The notes below the pieces were generated by a model. The model saw only the letters and a list, made by a program, of their open reading frames with translations, ran no database searches and was not told where the DNA came from. The position numbers were made by a program, and so were the translations under genes. From Bacteroides sp. (GTDB taxonomy: Bacteria > Bacteroidota > Bacteroidia > Bacteroidales > SM23-62), in contig DAOUVF010000186.1 in assembly GCA_030667765.1 (NCBI GenBank), positions 1 through 6,387 on the forward strand: a stretch of DNA of 6,387 nt, in the 5' to 3' direction. Shown here piece by piece: positions 1 through 5,830 of the stretch; position 1 is the first letter of the stretch, and each line of letters opens with the position of its first letter.

Positions 1-87
1 AGCAGGATATCGGGAATCCTGCTTAACCTGGAACTTGCCGGGTTGATCAAATGCCTGCCCGGAGATGTTTATTGTACAGATGTTTAA
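1..87 (+). CDS. dprA: DprA (DNA processing protein A), C-terminal fragment, 5' end outside the window
   Basis: Frame 1 is open from the first base to a TAA at 85-87 and gives 28 residues containing the pattern LLNLELAGLIKCLPGDVY. This matches the usual end of DprA/Smf proteins, the small winged-helix domain that reads roughly LLxLELKGLVxxLPGxxY. DprA is a cytoplasmic protein that binds incoming single-stranded DNA and loads RecA during natural transformation and recombination. The Rossmann-fold core that would prove the identity lies to the left of the window, so the call rests only on this tail. The gene converges on the minus-strand membrane-protein gene, with 6 bp between the two stop codons. 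Another winged-helix protein with a similar tail is possible but less likely. Confidence 0.66.
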   Translation, partial: SRISGILLNLELAGLIKCLPGDVYCTDV

Positions 88-93
88 GCCTGG

Positions 94-573
94 TTAACTG
101 CGGACATATAATGACAGCTGCCTCTCGAGCCGGGATAATTCATCACGTGTCAGTGAAGTGACCCCGATAGGGGGATATTTGGCCACGTTTTTCTTTATAT
201 GCTGATGCAGGATCAGTACTTTTTTCAGTCCCAGGTTAGTTTTGATTATCTCGTACTTTGCCAGGGCGGTTTTGGGTATTTGCACGACTCTTTTTTTCCG
301 GCCAAGGGGGCGTATTGGATAATACCTTATGATGAGCTTATCACCTTTGTCATTGAAATAGAAGTAATTCAGTCCCCTTAGCCAGGAACCGCCTACCAGC
401 AGGATATAGATCGCTGCCACCAGTATGATCCACTGATACTGGGTAATCCCCAGCAGTTCGGGTTTAAACCAGTCAGTTGCCAGTATGGCAACTATTATCA
501 CAACAGTAATGATGGCAATGAGCATTTTCCTCAGGAAGATCCTGATAACTGTTTTTTGGTTTTCGATAGTCAT
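94..573 (-). CDS. Uncharacterised two-helix membrane protein with a PH-like C-terminal domain
   Basis: This 159-residue protein has no function I can name. It begins with a short basic N-terminus, followed by two hydrophobic segments at about residues 18-34 and 47-64. A soluble region from about 67 to 157 follows. That region reads as alternating beta strands (NYFYFND, KLIIRYYPI, KVLILHQ) ending in an amphipathic helix (LTRDELSRLERQLSLYV), an arrangement that resembles bacterial PH-like domains placed after two membrane helices. The most family-like stretch is AKYPPIGVTSLTRDE, at about 131-145. Comparable small proteins occur in Bacteroidota as conserved hypotheticals. The ATG at 573 lies 6 bp after the stop of proline dehydrogenase, so the two are very probably cotranscribed and may be translationally coupled. 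The membrane call is firm. The PH-like fold is inferred from the strand pattern alone. Confidence 0.8.
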   Translation of the reverse strand: MTIENQKTVIRIFLRKMLIAIITVVIIVAILATDWFKPELLGITQYQWIILVAAIYILLVGGSWLRGLNYFYFNDKGDKLIIRYYPIRPLGRKKRVVQIPKTALAKYEIIKTNLGLKKVLILHQHIKKNVAKYPPIGVTSLTRDELSRLERQLSLYVRS

Positions 574-579
574 ATAATG

Positions 580-1749
580 TTATGGCTTGTTTCTTCTGCG
601 TTTGCGTTCTTCCATGATCAAGGAGAGTTCCCGGCTGGTTTGTCCGGCCATTGAGGTATTCTCCTCGGTCCTCCTGATAAGGTAGGGCAATACATGCCGG
701 ACAGGTCCGTATGGAAGGTATTTTGCCACATTGTAACCCAGGTGGGCAAGATTGAAACTGATGTGGTCACTCATCCCATATAACTGAGAAAACCAGCATC
801 GGTCATCATCTGCGCGAATATTATTTTGTTCCATCAACTGGGCGAGATACATACTGCTATTTTCGTTGTGTGTGCCATTGAAAATAGTCACCCTGTCAAT
901 ATTCTCAACAGCAAATTTAAGTGCCGCATCATAATCCCTGTCGGTACTCTCCTTATCCGGATGGATGGGAGAAGGATATCCTCTTTCCTCGGCTCTTTTC
1001 CTTTCCCTCTCCATATATGCTCCGCGCACAAACTTAATGCCGAGGTAAAAGTCTTTTTCTCTGGCTCTTTTAAGGTCTTCCCGGAATACATCCATACGGT
1101 CCCACCTGTACATCTGGTAAGTATTGAAAACAATAGCCTTCTGCATATTATATTTTTCCATCATGTCCATGACAACCTCATCAATATGATGCTGGTAACA
1201 AACGTCCTCGGCATCAATCATGATCCTTACATCATTATCAAATGCCTTTCGGCAAAGCTTCTCCACGCGCTGTCGGAAAAGATCTGCTTCTTCCTGTTCG
1301 TCGGCAGTCAGGGAGTCACCTGAACTCCTTTTTTTCAGGACCTCACTGACGATGAATGCAGTTGGTTTGAAAACGGCAAAAGGGATATCCTTATTTCCTT
1401 TTGCGTTGATAATTGTTCGTAATGTTTCCTCCATGGTGGATTGAATCTGCCCGGGATTTTCTCCGCCTTCTACAGAGTAATCAAGCACTGATTTAATATT
1501 GTACCCGGACAATTTCCGGATGGTGGGTATACAATCCCCTATGGTTTCTCCTCCGCAAAAATGACTGTATATGGTTGGTTTTACAATCCAGCTGATAGGC
1601 AAATGAATATTTATGGCAAGTTTTGAAAAGAACCCTCCCACTTTTACAAGTGTCCTGTTGGATATGGCCTTGAATAAAATATAAGCCCTCCTGAGTTCCC
1701 TATTTGATTTGATCTTAAAGGCAATTTCCGTACTGCTGAATGAGATCAT
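580..1749 (-). CDS. Proline dehydrogenase (monofunctional, FAD-dependent)
   Basis: The enzyme oxidises L-proline to 1-pyrroline-5-carboxylate using FAD and passes electrons to the respiratory chain. It is the first step of proline catabolism. Proline dehydrogenase barrel motifs occur in order in the 389-residue product: IDAED at 178-182, NTYQMYR at 209-215, KFVRGAYMERE at 239-249, GTHNENS at 292-298, QLYGMSDH at 322-329, YLPYGP at 344-349 and YLIRRTEENTS at 356-366. The last of these includes the arginine pair expected to bind the substrate carboxylate. The length fits the stand-alone Bacteroidota enzyme; there is no P5C dehydrogenase or DNA-binding domain as in full-length PutA. I chose the ATG at 1749 (MISFSSTEIAFK) over the in-frame ATG at 1785, because the TEIAFKxKSNxELRRAY start is where family similarity begins and the 12 extra residues look unrelated. 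It leads an apparent two-gene unit with the membrane-protein gene downstream. Confidence 0.95.
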   Translation of the reverse strand: MISFSSTEIAFKIKSNRELRRAYILFKAISNRTLVKVGGFFSKLAINIHLPISWIVKPTIYSHFCGGETIGDCIPTIRKLSGYNIKSVLDYSVEGGENPGQIQSTMEETLRTIINAKGNKDIPFAVFKPTAFIVSEVLKKRSSGDSLTADEQEEADLFRQRVEKLCRKAFDNDVRIMIDAEDVCYQHHIDEVVMDMMEKYNMQKAIVFNTYQMYRWDRMDVFREDLKRAREKDFYLGIKFVRGAYMERERKRAEERGYPSPIHPDKESTDRDYDAALKFAVENIDRVTIFNGTHNENSSMYLAQLMEQNNIRADDDRCWFSQLYGMSDHISFNLAHLGYNVAKYLPYGPVRHVLPYLIRRTEENTSMAGQTSRELSLIMEERKRRRNKP

Positions 1750-1900
1750 GGCTATCTGGTAAAATAATCGACCCTGTTGATACACTGTTCATTAATTATT
1801 ATAAGCAAAGAAACGACCTGGGAACAATAAAATCCATGACAAAGATCAATTCTGGATAAAATTCCTACTTTTAAGCGGGCAATTATATATATTATACAAC
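1750..1900. promoter_or_regulatory. Divergent intergenic region between proline dehydrogenase and aroA, with weak promoter candidates
   Basis: These 151 bp separate two genes transcribed away from each other, so promoters in both directions must lie here or inside the genes. The best -7-like element toward aroA is TACTTTTA at 1866-1873, which matches TAnnTTTG except for the last base and would leave a leader of roughly 20 nt. On the minus strand, TTTCTTTG (complement of 1806-1813) differs from the consensus at one position and would give a leader of about 50 nt for proline dehydrogenase. Neither has a clean -33 TTTG at the right distance. The stretch just before aroA (about 1880-1897) is almost pure A/T. 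No strong hairpin or riboswitch-like fold is apparent. Confidence 0.35.
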
Positions 1901-3133
1901 ATGCGGTATCGGTTGGAAAAGGATCATTTGAGCCTGATTGGAAGAGTGAGGCTTCCCGCATCAAAAAGTATCAGTAATCGTCTGTTGATACTCAACGCAC
2001 TGGCCGAAAAGCAGGGTACCATTAGAAATCTCTCAGAAAGTGATGATACACAGGTTATGCTGCATGCCCTGGATCTGCCATCGGAAGTGATAGATATCGG
2101 GCATGCCGGTACAGCCATGCGTTTCATGACCGCCTTCTTGAGTATCCGGGAAGGAAACCATATCCTTACCGGTTCTGAACGTATGCAAAACAGGCCCATC
2201 AAAGAACTGGTGGATGCCTTGAACAGCCTGGATGCAGCCATCTCCTATGCCGGGAAGGAGGGGTATCCTCCTCTCTCTATTCGGGGAAGGTCTCTTGAGG
2301 GTGGGGAAATAGTCATTGACAGTAGTATCAGCAGCCAATATATCAGTGCTTTGATGATGATAGGACCGGTCCTTCGCAAAGGCCTGAAGATCCATCTTCA
2401 AAAAGAAATGGTGTCCTCTTCTTATGTCAGGCTTACCAGGGATATTATGCTGGAACTTGGTATTCCTGTAGTATTTTCCGGGACCACCATACAAATTCCA
2501 TATCATGAAATAAATGGCAGGGATATATTGGTGGAGGCAGACTGGAGTGCAGCCAGTTACTGGTATGCAATGGCGGCATTTGCTGAAAGGGTTGAGCTGG
2601 AAATAGAAGGACTTTTTGCAGAGAGTTACCAGGGAGATGCCGTACTGCCGGAACTATTCGCTGGCTTTGGTGTGCAGACCGAGTACTTCCCCGGAGGGAT
2701 CAGACTGAAAAGAACAGAAAGGACAATTCGTGAACTCAGATTTGATTTTCGTGAAAACCCGGACCTGGTCCAGACCATGGTTGTACTCTGCGGATTGCTG
2801 GACATTCCCTTTCAGTTCAGCGGTACCATGACCCTGAAGATCAAGGAAACAGACAGGGTACTTGCCCTCTGTCAGGAAATGGGCAGGCTGGGGATACTAC
2901 TGGAAGTGGATCAAAATGGAAGCTGGATTCGATGGGATGGCAAAAACAAGGTGGGAAATGAAAGCGGTCCTTGCATCCTGACCTACCAGGATCACAGGAT
3001 GGCCATGGCATTTACGCCTGCAGCCATGAAGATTCCCGGACTGATCATTGAAGATCCCGGGGTGGTCCATAAATCCTATCCTCGCTTCTGGGATGATCTT
3101 AAATCAGTGGGATTTGCTTTCCGTGAGATTTAG
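1901..3133 (+). CDS. aroA: 3-phosphoshikimate 1-carboxyvinyltransferase (EPSP synthase)
   Basis: The enzyme transfers the enolpyruvyl group of PEP to shikimate-3-phosphate in the sixth step of the shikimate pathway, in the cytoplasm. The 410-residue product has the expected motifs in order: PASKSISNR at 19-27 (catalytic-type K22), HAGTAMRF at 68-75, RPI at 98-100, SSQ at 144-146 binding the shikimate phosphate, ENPDLVQTM at 285-293 with D288 as the likely general base, KETDR at 315-319 and DHRMAM at 364-369. K391 in VHKSYPRFWDDL completes the PEP-binding basic set. It is somewhat shorter than the 427-residue E. coli enzyme. The residue after the TAMR motif is Phe75, where E. coli has Pro101; the glycine and threonine ahead of it are kept. 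The start ATG at 1901 gives a normal family N-terminus only about 20 residues before the first motif. It overlaps tadA tail to tail. Confidence 0.96.
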   Translation: MRYRLEKDHLSLIGRVRLPASKSISNRLLILNALAEKQGTIRNLSESDDTQVMLHALDLPSEVIDIGHAGTAMRFMTAFLSIREGNHILTGSERMQNRPIKELVDALNSLDAAISYAGKEGYPPLSIRGRSLEGGEIVIDSSISSQYISALMMIGPVLRKGLKIHLQKEMVSSSYVRLTRDIMLELGIPVVFSGTTIQIPYHEINGRDILVEADWSAASYWYAMAAFAERVELEIEGLFAESYQGDAVLPELFAGFGVQTEYFPGGIRLKRTERTIRELRFDFRENPDLVQTMVVLCGLLDIPFQFSGTMTLKIKETDRVLALCQEMGRLGILLEVDQNGSWIRWDGKNKVGNESGPCILTYQDHRMAMAFTPAAMKIPGLIIEDPGVVHKSYPRFWDDLKSVGFAFREI

Positions 3134-3582
3134 GCCTGTCTTTTGTCCCTGAAAAAATTACTCATCATCTCCCCACAAGCCTCACCAAGGACACCGGCTT
3201 TCACTGTCGTTTTAGGATGTATGATATCCTGTATGATCCGGCTGTAACCTGCCTTAGGATCAGCTGCCCCGTAAACGATCCGATCAATTTGTGCCCATGC
3301 AGAGGCGGAAGCACACATGATACATGGTTCCAGGGTAACAAACAGGGTGCACTGGTTCAGGTATTTTGTCCCGAGCGTGTTGGCGGCAGCCGTGATTGCC
3401 AGCATTTCAGCATGTGCTGTTACATCTGACAATGCTTCGGTCTGGTTATGTGCCCGGGCAATGATCCGTTGCTCGGCAACGATGACTGCTCCGACAGGGA
3501 TTTCCTTTTTCTCGAGTGCCCTGTATGCCTCTTTCATGGCCTCATTCATAAAATACTCATCAGAGAAGAGAGGATACATCAT
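3130..3582 (-). CDS. tadA: tRNA-specific adenosine-34 deaminase (nucleoside deaminase family)
   Basis: TadA converts A34 to inosine in the anticodon of tRNA-Arg(ACG), which lets one tRNA read several CGN codons. The 150-residue product is a full-length member of the cytidine/deoxycytidylate deaminase fold. It has the zinc site HAE at 57-59 (H57 ligand, E59 proton shuttle) and PCIMC at 86-90 (C87 and C90 ligands). Other TadA-typical features are EIPVGAVIV at 27-35, an Asn at 46 in the substrate loop, DVTAHAEM and a basic end FFRDKR. These favour TadA over guanine or cytosine deaminases of the same fold. Two adjacent ATGs (3582 and 3579) are possible starts; I used the first. The stop codon shares bases 3130-3133 with the aroA end on the other strand. 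Upstream it faces aspS across a 64-bp gap, pairing two tRNA-function genes head to head. Confidence 0.93.
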   Translation of the reverse strand: MMYPLFSDEYFMNEAMKEAYRALEKKEIPVGAVIVAEQRIIARAHNQTEALSDVTAHAEMLAITAAANTLGTKYLNQCTLFVTLEPCIMCASASAWAQIDRIVYGAADPKAGYSRIIQDIIHPKTTVKAGVLGEACGEMMSNFFRDKRQA

Positions 3583-3601
3583 GAATTATTCCCTTTTCTT
3601 G

Positions 3602-3618
3602 TTATTTTCGCAAAGTAA
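3602..3618. promoter_or_regulatory. Candidate overlapping divergent -7 promoter elements of tadA and aspS
   Basis: The 64-bp gap between the tadA and aspS starts contains TTATTTTCGCAAAGTAA, a near-palindrome of two 7-base arms (6 of 7 pairs matching) around CGC. Read toward aspS, TATTTTCG (3603-3610) is one mismatch from the Bacteroidota -7 consensus TAnnTTTG, about 36 nt before the aspS ATG. Read toward tadA, the complement of 3611-3618 is TTACTTTG, also one mismatch away, about 29 nt before the tadA start. The two elements abut at 3610/3611. No convincing -33 TTTG is present for either direction, so this is a pattern-based inference. Confidence 0.4.
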
Positions 3619-3646
3619 TAAGAAAACCTGATCAATAAAACACATT

Positions 3647-5395
3647 ATGTACAGAACACACACCTGTGGGGAATTAAACCTTGAGCAACTGAATAAAAAC
3701 GTAAGCCTGGCCGGATGGGTCCAGCGTTCACGGGATCTGGGAGGGATGACCTTTGTCGACATGAGGGACCGGTACGGCATTACTCAGCTCGTTTTCAATA
3801 TGGAAGAGAACCGTGACCTCTGCCTGGAAGCAAGGAAACTGGGGAGGGAGTTTGTTATCCAGGTCACCGGTATGGTGACTGAGCGCAGTAACAAGAATCC
3901 CAAATTGCCTACCGGTGACATTGAGATTGTCATCGAAACATTACGGATCCTGAATCCTGCAGAGGTACCTCCTTTTACCATAGAAAATGAGACAGACGGG
4001 GGTGATGATCTCAGGATGAAATACAGGTATCTTGACCTCCGGAGACCCACGATAAGGAAGAACATGGAATTGCGGCACAGGATGGCACAGGAAGTAAGAA
4101 GGTACCTGGATTCCCAGGGTTTTTTCGAAGTGGAAACACCATTTTTGATCAAAACCACACCAGAGGGGGCGAGGGACTTCGTCGTACCTTCCAGGATGAA
4201 CCTGGGTCAGTTCTATGCATTACCCCAGTCTCCCCAGACTTTTAAACAGCTTCTCATGGTGGCCGGCTATGACCGTTATTTTCAGATTGTCAAGTGTTTC
4301 AGGGATGAAGACCTGAGGGCTGACCGGCAGCCGGAATTTACCCAGATCGACTGCGAAATGTCTTTCGTCGACCGGAACGATGTGTTGGATGCTTTTGAAG
4401 GACTTGCAAAGCATCTGTTCAGGGAGGTCCTGGATGTGGAGATCGAAGGGGCTTTCGAAAAGATGCCATATGATACCGCAATTGCTGAATATGGGACGGA
4501 TAAGCCTGACCTGAGATTTGGAATGAAGATCAAAGAGCTTACATCATTGGTCCAGGGTAAAGAATTCCAGGTATTTGACAGTGCAGAATTCACAGGCGGG
4601 ATCTGTGCACAGGGTTGCGCGGAATATTCCAGGAAGGAATTGGACGTATTGACGGACTTTGTAAAACGTCCCCAGATAGGAGCCAAAGGATTGATCTATA
4701 TAAAATGCAATGAAGACGGGACTTTCAAATCAACCGTAGATAAGTTCTTCAGTGCAGAAGAATTGAAGTCACTCGCAGACCAATTTCATGCCAAACCAGG
4801 CGACCTGATACTGATCCTTGCGGGAGAACAATCATCCACTTTGAATGCACTTTCTGAATTAAGGCTTGAGTTGGGAACCCGGTTGAACCTGAGGGACAAA
4901 AATACATACCGTCCGCTATGGGTGGTTGATTTTCCATTACTGGAATGGAATGAGGAATCCGGACGCTTTCATGCCATGCACCATCCATTTACCTCACCTA
5001 AAATGGAAGACCTGGAGCTTTTTGACACGGAACCAGGCAAGGTGCGTGCAAATGCTTATGATCTGGTAATCAATGGAGTAGAAATAGGGGGCGGGTCCAT
5101 AAGGATCCATGATGAGAAATTGCAAAAGCTGATGTTCAAAAATCTTGGTTTTACCGATGAGGATGCCGTGGAGAAATTTGGCTTCCTGATGAGCGCCTTC
5201 CGTTATGGTGCTCCGCCACACGGAGGCATAGCCTTTGGATTTGACCGCTGGGTGGCTCTTTTTGCAGGATTGGACTCCATCCGGGATGTCATTGCTTTCC
5301 CGAAGAACAACTCCGGCCGGGATATGATGATTGATACCCCATCAGGTATTTCCGATGAACAGCTCAAGGAACTTAATCTTTCATTAAAATATTAA
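3647..5395 (+). CDS. aspS: Aspartyl-tRNA synthetase (class II, bacterial type)
   Basis: AspRS activates aspartate with ATP and charges tRNA-Asp. The 582-residue product has the full bacterial layout. An N-terminal OB-fold anticodon-binding domain covers about 1-105 (LAGWVQRSRDLGGMTFVDMRD). The catalytic core has LPQSPQTFKQLLM at 192-204, motif 2 FRDEDLRADRQPEFTQID at 218-235, ELRLELG at 404-410 and motif 3 GIAFGFDRW at 527-535. A GAD insertion domain lies between about 290 and 400. The tail FPKNNSGRDMMIDTPS (551-566) is the form typical of Bacteroidota. Leu31 in RDLGG and Lys83 in SNKN resemble enzymes specific for tRNA-Asp rather than the non-discriminating forms that also charge tRNA-Asn; this rests on remembered literature. 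The ATG at 3647 gives the standard MYRTHTCGEL start. The gene sits alone on the plus strand between tadA and the STAS gene. Confidence 0.98.
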   Translation: MYRTHTCGELNLEQLNKNVSLAGWVQRSRDLGGMTFVDMRDRYGITQLVFNMEENRDLCLEARKLGREFVIQVTGMVTERSNKNPKLPTGDIEIVIETLRILNPAEVPPFTIENETDGGDDLRMKYRYLDLRRPTIRKNMELRHRMAQEVRRYLDSQGFFEVETPFLIKTTPEGARDFVVPSRMNLGQFYALPQSPQTFKQLLMVAGYDRYFQIVKCFRDEDLRADRQPEFTQIDCEMSFVDRNDVLDAFEGLAKHLFREVLDVEIEGAFEKMPYDTAIAEYGTDKPDLRFGMKIKELTSLVQGKEFQVFDSAEFTGGICAQGCAEYSRKELDVLTDFVKRPQIGAKGLIYIKCNEDGTFKSTVDKFFSAEELKSLADQFHAKPGDLILILAGEQSSTLNALSELRLELGTRLNLRDKNTYRPLWVVDFPLLEWNEESGRFHAMHHPFTSPKMEDLELFDTEPGKVRANAYDLVINGVEIGGGSIRIHDEKLQKLMFKNLGFTDEDAVEKFGFLMSAFRYGAPPHGGIAFGFDRWVALFAGLDSIRDVIAFPKNNSGRDMMIDTPSGISDEQLKELNLSLKY

Positions 5396-5428
5396 CCATT
5401 TTTTGTTGAAAAGTTCTAAAGCAACTTC

Positions 5429-5487
5429 TGTGCGGTTTCTTAAAATCATTTCTAATTTAACCGCCATAATTTTCAACCAACCGCACA
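5429..5487 (+). repeat. Inverted repeat and AACCGC hexamer set directly upstream of the STAS gene
   Basis: TGTGCGGTT at 5429-5437 and AACCGCACA at 5479-5487 form a perfect 9-bp inverted repeat with a 41-nt spacer. The right arm ends on the base immediately before the ATG at 5488. A third copy of the hexamer, AACCGC at 5459-5464, lies exactly 20 bp before the copy in the right arm (5479-5484) and could pair with GCGGTT at 5432-5437 instead. The arms are G+C-rich against an A/T-rich background. The set could be binding sites for a regulator or alternative RNA stems that cover the start codon. The sequence does not say which. Confidence 0.5.
5467..5474 (+). promoter_or_regulatory. Weak -7-like element upstream of the STAS gene
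   Basis: TAATTTTC matches the Bacteroidota -7 consensus TAnnTTTG at all but the last fixed base. It lies between the second and third AACCGC hexamers. If used, transcription would begin only about 8 nt before the ATG, giving a near-leaderless message. No -33 TTTG is present at the usual 19-20 bp spacing; the nearest TTTC ends only 14 bp upstream. The gene may instead be read through from aspS, since no convincing terminator separates them. Confidence 0.2.
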
Positions 5488-5826
5488 ATGCTGAAGTTAA
5501 AAATTGAGAATGGGATTTATAAAATTTCATTCCACAAGACCAACAGGTTGAATTCACTTAATGCTGATCCACTGCGTGAAGAACTGTTCAAAATTGTTTC
5601 CAAACCCGGCAGGGAAGTAATGCTCAGTATGAAAGGGATCAGTTTTATTGATAGTTCAGGCTTCGAGGCCATCATAGCTGTAGTTAACCGGTCCAGTGAG
5701 ATTGGCAGCAGATTCAGGATCTGTAATGTCTCAGGGGATGTGTATGAACTGCTAAAGTTGATGAAGCTTAAGATCACGCTCGAGATCGATCCAGTTAAAG
5801 CACGGGAATATATTCACGCCGTCTGA
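5488..5826 (+). CDS. STAS-domain protein, anti-anti-sigma-factor-like (SpoIIAA/RsbV type)
   Basis: The 112-residue protein is a single STAS domain. It alternates short strands and helices (GIYKISF, REVMLSMKG, FRICNVSG) and carries the signature FIDSSGFEAI at 53-62. In SpoIIAA/RsbV proteins a serine in the DSSG loop (here S56-S57 after D55) is phosphorylated by a serine kinase/anti-sigma factor, and the unphosphorylated form releases the sigma factor. The length equals the usual stand-alone family and no transmembrane or receiver domain is attached. No partner kinase, PP2C phosphatase or sigma factor is in the window, so the pathway cannot be named. Bacteroidota STAS proteins may also work with histidine-kinase-like or transport partners. 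The ATG at 5488 is the only start that keeps the first strand. The gene follows aspS by 92 bp and ends 4 bp from the convergent plug-domain gene. Confidence 0.88.
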   Translation: MLKLKIENGIYKISFHKTNRLNSLNADPLREELFKIVSKPGREVMLSMKGISFIDSSGFEAIIAVVNRSSEIGSRFRICNVSGDVYELLKLMKLKITLEIDPVKAREYIHAV

Positions 5827-5830
5827 ATAC

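Noticed and set aside
37..62. CCGGG/CCCGG inverted repeat near the left edge as a terminator
   Set aside because: It lies inside the dprA-like coding tail, has a 15-nt spacer and is not followed by a T run.
1..93. Minus-strand reading of the left edge as a gene downstream of the membrane protein
   Set aside because: An open frame exists but has no start codon or motif, while the plus strand gives a recognisable DprA-like ending with a stop codon.
826..1323. Plus-strand open frame of 165 codons inside the proline dehydrogenase gene
   Set aside because: It is antisense to a well-conserved enzyme and its translation shows no domain-like pattern.
1750..1785. Longer proline dehydrogenase starting at the ATG at 1785
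   Set aside because: The 12 extra residues do not resemble the family N-terminus, and TEIAFK-type similarity begins right after the Met at 1749.
1832..1857. ATCCA/TGGAT inverted repeat in the region between proline dehydrogenase and aroA
   Set aside because: Five base pairs with a 16-nt spacer and no extension is expected by chance in A/T-rich intergenic DNA.
2033..2506. Minus-strand open frame of 157 codons inside aroA
   Set aside because: It is a shadow of aroA; the product is rich in His and Gly with no recognisable motif, and it lies entirely under conserved aroA motifs.
5373..5404. TTAAT/ATTAA stem followed by six T residues at the end of aspS, as an intrinsic terminator
   Set aside because: The 5-bp stem is all A/T, lies inside the coding end and is separated from the T run by more than 10 bases.
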